NCBI GenBank assembly: GCA_036742665.1
Contig: DAINQP010000021.1
Coordinates: 1 to 42,775, forward strand
From: Gp6-AA40 sp036742665
Lineage (GTDB): Bacteria; Acidobacteriota; Vicinamibacteria; Vicinamibacterales; UBA2999
DNA: 42,775 bases
Reading direction: 5' to 3'
A program made the position numbers and the translations under genes. The notes under the pieces were generated by a model, which made no database searches, was not told where the DNA came from, and saw only the letters and a program-made list of their open reading frames with translations. This document shows, piece after piece, positions 39,947 to 42,775 of this stretch (position 1 is the first letter of the stretch; every line of letters begins with the position of its first letter).

Positions 39947-40591
39947 CTACGACGCGCCACCCACACGGCCATTGCGGCGACGAGCGAGCCGTTCGCGAAT
40001 GATCGCGGCATCCGGTGGCGCGAGGACCCAGTCGGCAGGGCGCGCGCCGAGCAGTTCATCGTGTGACCAGATCTCGCGCATCAGGCCGACACTGTGCGTC
40101 GATGTGCCGAGCAGCAGGTGTCCCAACTCGTGCGCGATCGCGCGACCGAGCAGCGTGCGGTAATCAGTCGCGAGGTCCTGCGCCAGCCGGCGCGTGCGAT
40201 CGATGAACACCGTGGCCAGCACACCGGCCCGCGCTCGCGAATCGATGAGTGATTGGCCGAGGACGCGTGAGGACGGTTCGCCGCGATCCGAGGACATTAC
40301 TATCCGGAGCTTTAACGCTTCGGAAGAGGGCGTGACGCAGATGCCGGGCAGGCACAGTGTCCAGGCGAGATCGAGGGACGCCGTCGCGAACACCTTCTTC
40401 GCCACATCCAGCGCGATCCGTTCATCGTCTTGGTTGAGAACCATGCTCTGCGCGTACACGTGCACGGCTACTCGCGTGTTGGCTGTGATGTTTACGCGCG
40501 TGTCGTCGATGTCGGGTTCGGGCGCGGCGCCGTCGATGCCGGTGGCGCAGAGCAACACAGACACGATCACCAACCATGGGTGCACGCGCAT
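39947..40591 (-). CDS. secreted zinc-metalloprotease-like protein
   Basis: A 214-aa protein with a signal peptide (MRVHPWLVIVSVLLCATGIDG) and a compact domain ending in a zinc site: RAIAHELGHLLLGTSTHSVGLMREIW. His154, Glu155 and His158 are the HExxH; His166 could be the third ligand, and Met171 in GLM resembles the Met-turn of metzincins. In classic metzincins the third His is 6 residues after the second; here it is 8, so the site is a variant. Cys80 and Cys85 may form a disulphide. The start at ATG 40591 is chosen because upstream residues (open to 40744) are basic, with no signal. No ribosome site. Substrate unknown. Confidence 0.75.
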   Translation of the reverse strand: MRVHPWLVIVSVLLCATGIDGAAPEPDIDDTRVNITANTRVAVHVYAQSMVLNQDDERIALDVAKKVFATASLDLAWTLCLPGICVTPSSEALKLRIVMSSDRGEPSSRVLGQSLIDSRARAGVLATVFIDRTRRLAQDLATDYRTLLGRAIAHELGHLLLGTSTHSVGLMREIWSHDELLGARPADWVLAPPDAAIIRERLARRRNGRVGGAS

Positions 40592-40786
40592 GACACCGAA
40601 GACGGCAATCGACGGCGGTTGGATGGGTCGAGATGGTGAGCGGCGAGGATTCGAGGTGACGTGTGTCAGCGCCGGATAAACAGGGACTGCTTGCCGTCGA
40701 ACCGTTACGAAGCGCGATTTCCTGGGGACCGGTATCGCAGGCACGATTCAGCTGATCACGCTGCTCGTCCCAGGGAAGTTGACTCG

Positions 40787-42127
40787 CTACCGCGGCGGGA
40801 ACGGCTGCCGGCTTCCGTCCAGTGCATGGACCATGCCCTGGCGCATGACGAAGCGCACGTGCTCGAGCACTGTGACGTCGTCGAGTGGGCTCGTTGCCAC
40901 GGCGATGATGTCGGCGTCCTTCCCTGGCTCGATCGACCCGATGCGAGTCGCGCGGTCGAGCAGCGTTGCCGCGTCGATCGTCGCCGCCCGGATCGCTGCT
41001 GCTGGTGTCAGTCCGGCCTTGACCAGCAGAGTAAACTCCTTGGCGTTCTTGCCGTGGTCCGACACGCCCGAGTCAGTGCCAAACGCGATGCGCACGCCGT
41101 CAGCGATCGCCTTGGCGATGTTCTCGTTGTGCACGACGACCGTTTCTTCCGCCTTGGCCAGCGTCGCCGCGCTGCGCGCGCCTGCCCGCGCCTGGGCCAG
41201 CGCAGCGTGCGGGGCGACCATGGTCGGCACGAGCCAGGCATTCGATTTCTTGAACAAAGCATTGGTCTCGGCATTGGCGTAGGTGCCGTGCTCGATGGAA
41301 TCGACACCGGCCCTGAGCGCAGCCGCGATTCCGTCCGCTCCGTGGGCGTGTGCGGCCACCCGACGTCCAAAGAGATGAGCGGTGTCGACAATCGCCTTCA
41401 TCTCGTCGTCGAACATCTGCTGACCGAGACCCCCGGCGATGTTGCTGTTCACGCCACCGGTGGCGGTGAATTTGATGACGTCGGCGCCTTGCGAGACCTG
41501 CTCGCGCGTGGCGCGTCGACAGTCGTCGGCGCCGTTGCACAGGTTAAAGGCGCGCGACCGTCGCAGTTCGGCAATGTCTCGGTTGGTGTTATTGGAGCCA
41601 TCGGCGTGGCCGCCGGTTCCCGAGATTGCCTGGCCGGCGGCGACGATCGCCGGTCCGGCGACGAGACCGGAGAGGATGGCGTCGCGCAACGCGGTAATGC
41701 TGTGGACGTCGGAGCCCAGATCACGCACCGTCGTGAAACCGGCCTCGAGCGTGCGGCGCGCGTTGTCCACGCCGATCAACAGGTTGTCTTCGATATCGCG
41801 GTTCACCGCTTCGACACGCGCACGCATCTTGTCGTCGTCGTTGAAGATGTGGACGTGGGCATCGATGAGCCCGGGCAGTACGAATTCACGTTTGAGATCG
41901 ATCAACCGCGCACCGGCAGGGGGCGCGATGTGACCGTCACGAATGGCCTCGATGCGATTGCCGCGGATGATGAGGGTGGACGGGCCGCGCGGCGCGTTGC
42001 CTGGGCGATCGAGCAGTGCACCGGCATGAATGACGATGACCGGCCCAGCTGGCGTCTGCGCACGTGCGGAGAGCGCGACGATCAATACAAGAAGACCCGC
42101 GCCGAGCACTCGCAGTGCAGAAGTCAT
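40787..42127 (-). CDS. exported amidohydrolase (Xaa-Pro dipeptidase/imidazolonepropionase-like)
   Basis: A 446-aa amidohydrolase with a signal peptide (ALRVLGAGLLVLIVALSARAQ). It has a full metal-ligand set: HxH in GLIDAHVHI (His91, His93), the Lys in VIKFTATGGV, His residues in VAAHAHG and SIEHGTY, and Asp in FGTDSGV. This is the pattern of two-metal enzymes that cut N-terminal or prolyl dipeptides, organophosphates or lactams; which one is unknown. The C-terminus has the usual IGSIEPGKDADIIAV strand. TATACT stands 9 nt before the ATG and there is no ribosome site. It is divergent from a serine/threonine kinase and less like the other three amidohydrolases of the window. Confidence 0.88.
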   Translation of the reverse strand: MTSALRVLGAGLLVLIVALSARAQTPAGPVIVIHAGALLDRPGNAPRGPSTLIIRGNRIEAIRDGHIAPPAGARLIDLKREFVLPGLIDAHVHIFNDDDKMRARVEAVNRDIEDNLLIGVDNARRTLEAGFTTVRDLGSDVHSITALRDAILSGLVAGPAIVAAGQAISGTGGHADGSNNTNRDIAELRRSRAFNLCNGADDCRRATREQVSQGADVIKFTATGGVNSNIAGGLGQQMFDDEMKAIVDTAHLFGRRVAAHAHGADGIAAALRAGVDSIEHGTYANAETNALFKKSNAWLVPTMVAPHAALAQARAGARSAATLAKAEETVVVHNENIAKAIADGVRIAFGTDSGVSDHGKNAKEFTLLVKAGLTPAAAIRAATIDAATLLDRATRIGSIEPGKDADIIAVATSPLDDVTVLEHVRFVMRQGMVHALDGSRQPFPPR

Positions 42128-42136
42128 GGTGGCGCG

Positions 42137-42142
42137 AGTATA
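42137..42142 (-). promoter_or_regulatory. candidate -10 box close to start codon
   Basis: TATACT on the minus strand, 9 nt before the amidohydrolase ATG at 42127, without a ribosome site; same spacing as at 19224 and 38768. Confidence 0.4.
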
Positions 42143-42176
42143 CGGGAGAAGGGAGATAAGATTGCCCTTCACGTCG

Positions 42177-42775
42177 ATGCCCCTTTCCCCAGGTCAGAGA
42201 CTTGGTCCGTACGAGATCGTCGCGCCCCTTGGAGCCGGGGGAATGGGCGAGGTGTACAAAGCGATCGATACACGCCTTGGCCGCACGGTCGCGATCAAAA
42301 CACTCGACGGCGCGCACGGCGAACGCTTCCAGCAGGAGGCGCGCGCGGTCGCAGCGCTGAACCATCCCCATATCTGCGTGCTCTATGACGTCGGGCCCGG
42401 CTATCTCGTCATGGAGTACCTCGATGGACAGCCGCTTCACGGTCCGCTGCCGTTGAGCGACGTCCTGCGCGTGGCCATGCAGGTGGCGGATGCGCTCGAT
42501 GCCGCGCACGCGAAAGGCATCCTCCATCGTGATCTCAAGCCGGCCAACATCATGATGACGGCGAGCGGCGCGAAGCTGCTCGATTTCGGGCTGGCCAAGA
42601 TCCTCGGCGAAGCCGGTGACGATGCGACGCGGACGATAGCCGGCACGGTGCTTGGCACCGCGTCGTACATGTCGCCCGAACAGGCGCAAGGGAAAGCCAC
42701 CGACGCGCGGTCAGACGTCTTCAGCTTCGGCGCGGTGGTGTACGAACTGCTGACCGGCAAGCGGGTCTTCGAGCG
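42177..42775 (+). CDS. serine/threonine protein kinase, cut by window end
   Basis: The first 199 codons of a Hanks-type kinase; the 3' end is outside the window. It shows the glycine loop LGAGGMGEVYK, Lys41 in VAIK, HRDLKPANIM (His117-Asp119), DFG (136-138) and SYMSPEQAQGKATDARSDVFSFG. The first 26 residues (PLSPGQRLGPYEIVAPLGAGGMGEV) are nearly those of the kinase at 19239. Relatives continue with a membrane helix and TPR, WD40 or PEGA domains; what follows here cannot be seen. GGGAGATAAG at 42151-42160 is 16 nt before the ATG, too far to be a clear ribosome site. Confidence 0.92.
   Translation, partial: MPLSPGQRLGPYEIVAPLGAGGMGEVYKAIDTRLGRTVAIKTLDGAHGERFQQEARAVAALNHPHICVLYDVGPGYLVMEYLDGQPLHGPLPLSDVLRVAMQVADALDAAHAKGILHRDLKPANIMMTASGAKLLDFGLAKILGEAGDDATRTIAGTVLGTASYMSPEQAQGKATDARSDVFSFGAVVYELLTGKRVFE

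Noticed and set aside
40661..42388. 575-codon open frame on the plus strand opposite the fourth amidohydrolase
   Set aside because: The opposite strand has a full enzyme with signal peptide and metal ligands, and this frame also runs over the start of the kinase at 42177; low-complexity, R/D/V/G-rich translation.
1..42775. tRNA, rRNA, phage or insertion-sequence genes
   Set aside because: I saw no tRNA-like T-loop with matching arms, no rRNA sequence, and no transposase, integrase or phage structural protein.

Overview
This is high-GC bacterial DNA. The gene families point to a soil or sediment Acidobacteriota, probably near the Vicinamibacteria: DUF1552/DUF1592 pairs, DUF6152 proteins, DUF4159, membrane serine/threonine kinases joined to TPRs, many secreted amidohydrolases and Tat-exported sugar oxidoreductases. 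This placement rests on gene content only; no rRNA or tRNA gene was seen. Genes are dense, starts are a mix of ATG and GTG, and many junctions are 4-nt stop/start overlaps.

Left part (1-12.1 kb): a small hydrophilic ORF, a membrane hybrid histidine kinase/response regulator, a secreted DUF5666-like protein, two small proteins, an exported amidohydrolase, a BON protein, a VasI-like membrane protein divergent from a short RNase II-type (RNB) protein, a DUF6152 gene overlapping a secreted partner gene, an AI-2E-type permease and an adenylate-kinase-like protein with a long C-terminal extension.

Middle (12.1-19.1 kb): a second BON protein is divergent from a tight four-gene operon: a Tat-exported TIM-barrel isomerase, a DUF1080 protein, a GMC flavoprotein and a gluconate-2-dehydrogenase-subunit-3-like protein. 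This set matches the logic of 3-keto-glycoside metabolism and is the most coherent pathway in the window. It is followed by an anti-sigma/ECF-sigma pair and a flavodiiron-like metallo-beta-lactamase-fold protein.

Centre-right (19.2-31.5 kb): a kinase-TolB_N-TPR receptor, then a leftward cluster made of a LON-domain protein, two tandem duplicated amidohydrolases and a single-chain fusion of ethanolamine ammonia-lyase subunits EutB and EutC. Next are a PEGA protein, a carboxymuconolactone-decarboxylase-like protein, a DUF4159 protein, a TPR lipoprotein and a probable gene remnant.

Right part (31.5-42.8 kb): a membrane TPR protein, a leftward ankyrin / DUF1592 cytochrome-type / DUF1552 operon, a protein that fuses DUF6152 to the partner domain that is separate at 8.35 kb, a small zinc-protease-like protein, a fourth amidohydrolase, and a second serine/threonine kinase cut by the window end.

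Between genes there are several families of short palindromic or inverted repeats. One of them appears to have entered the coding sequence of the DUF1592 gene. Several genes have TATA-type -10 boxes so close to the start codon that their mRNAs may be nearly leaderless.
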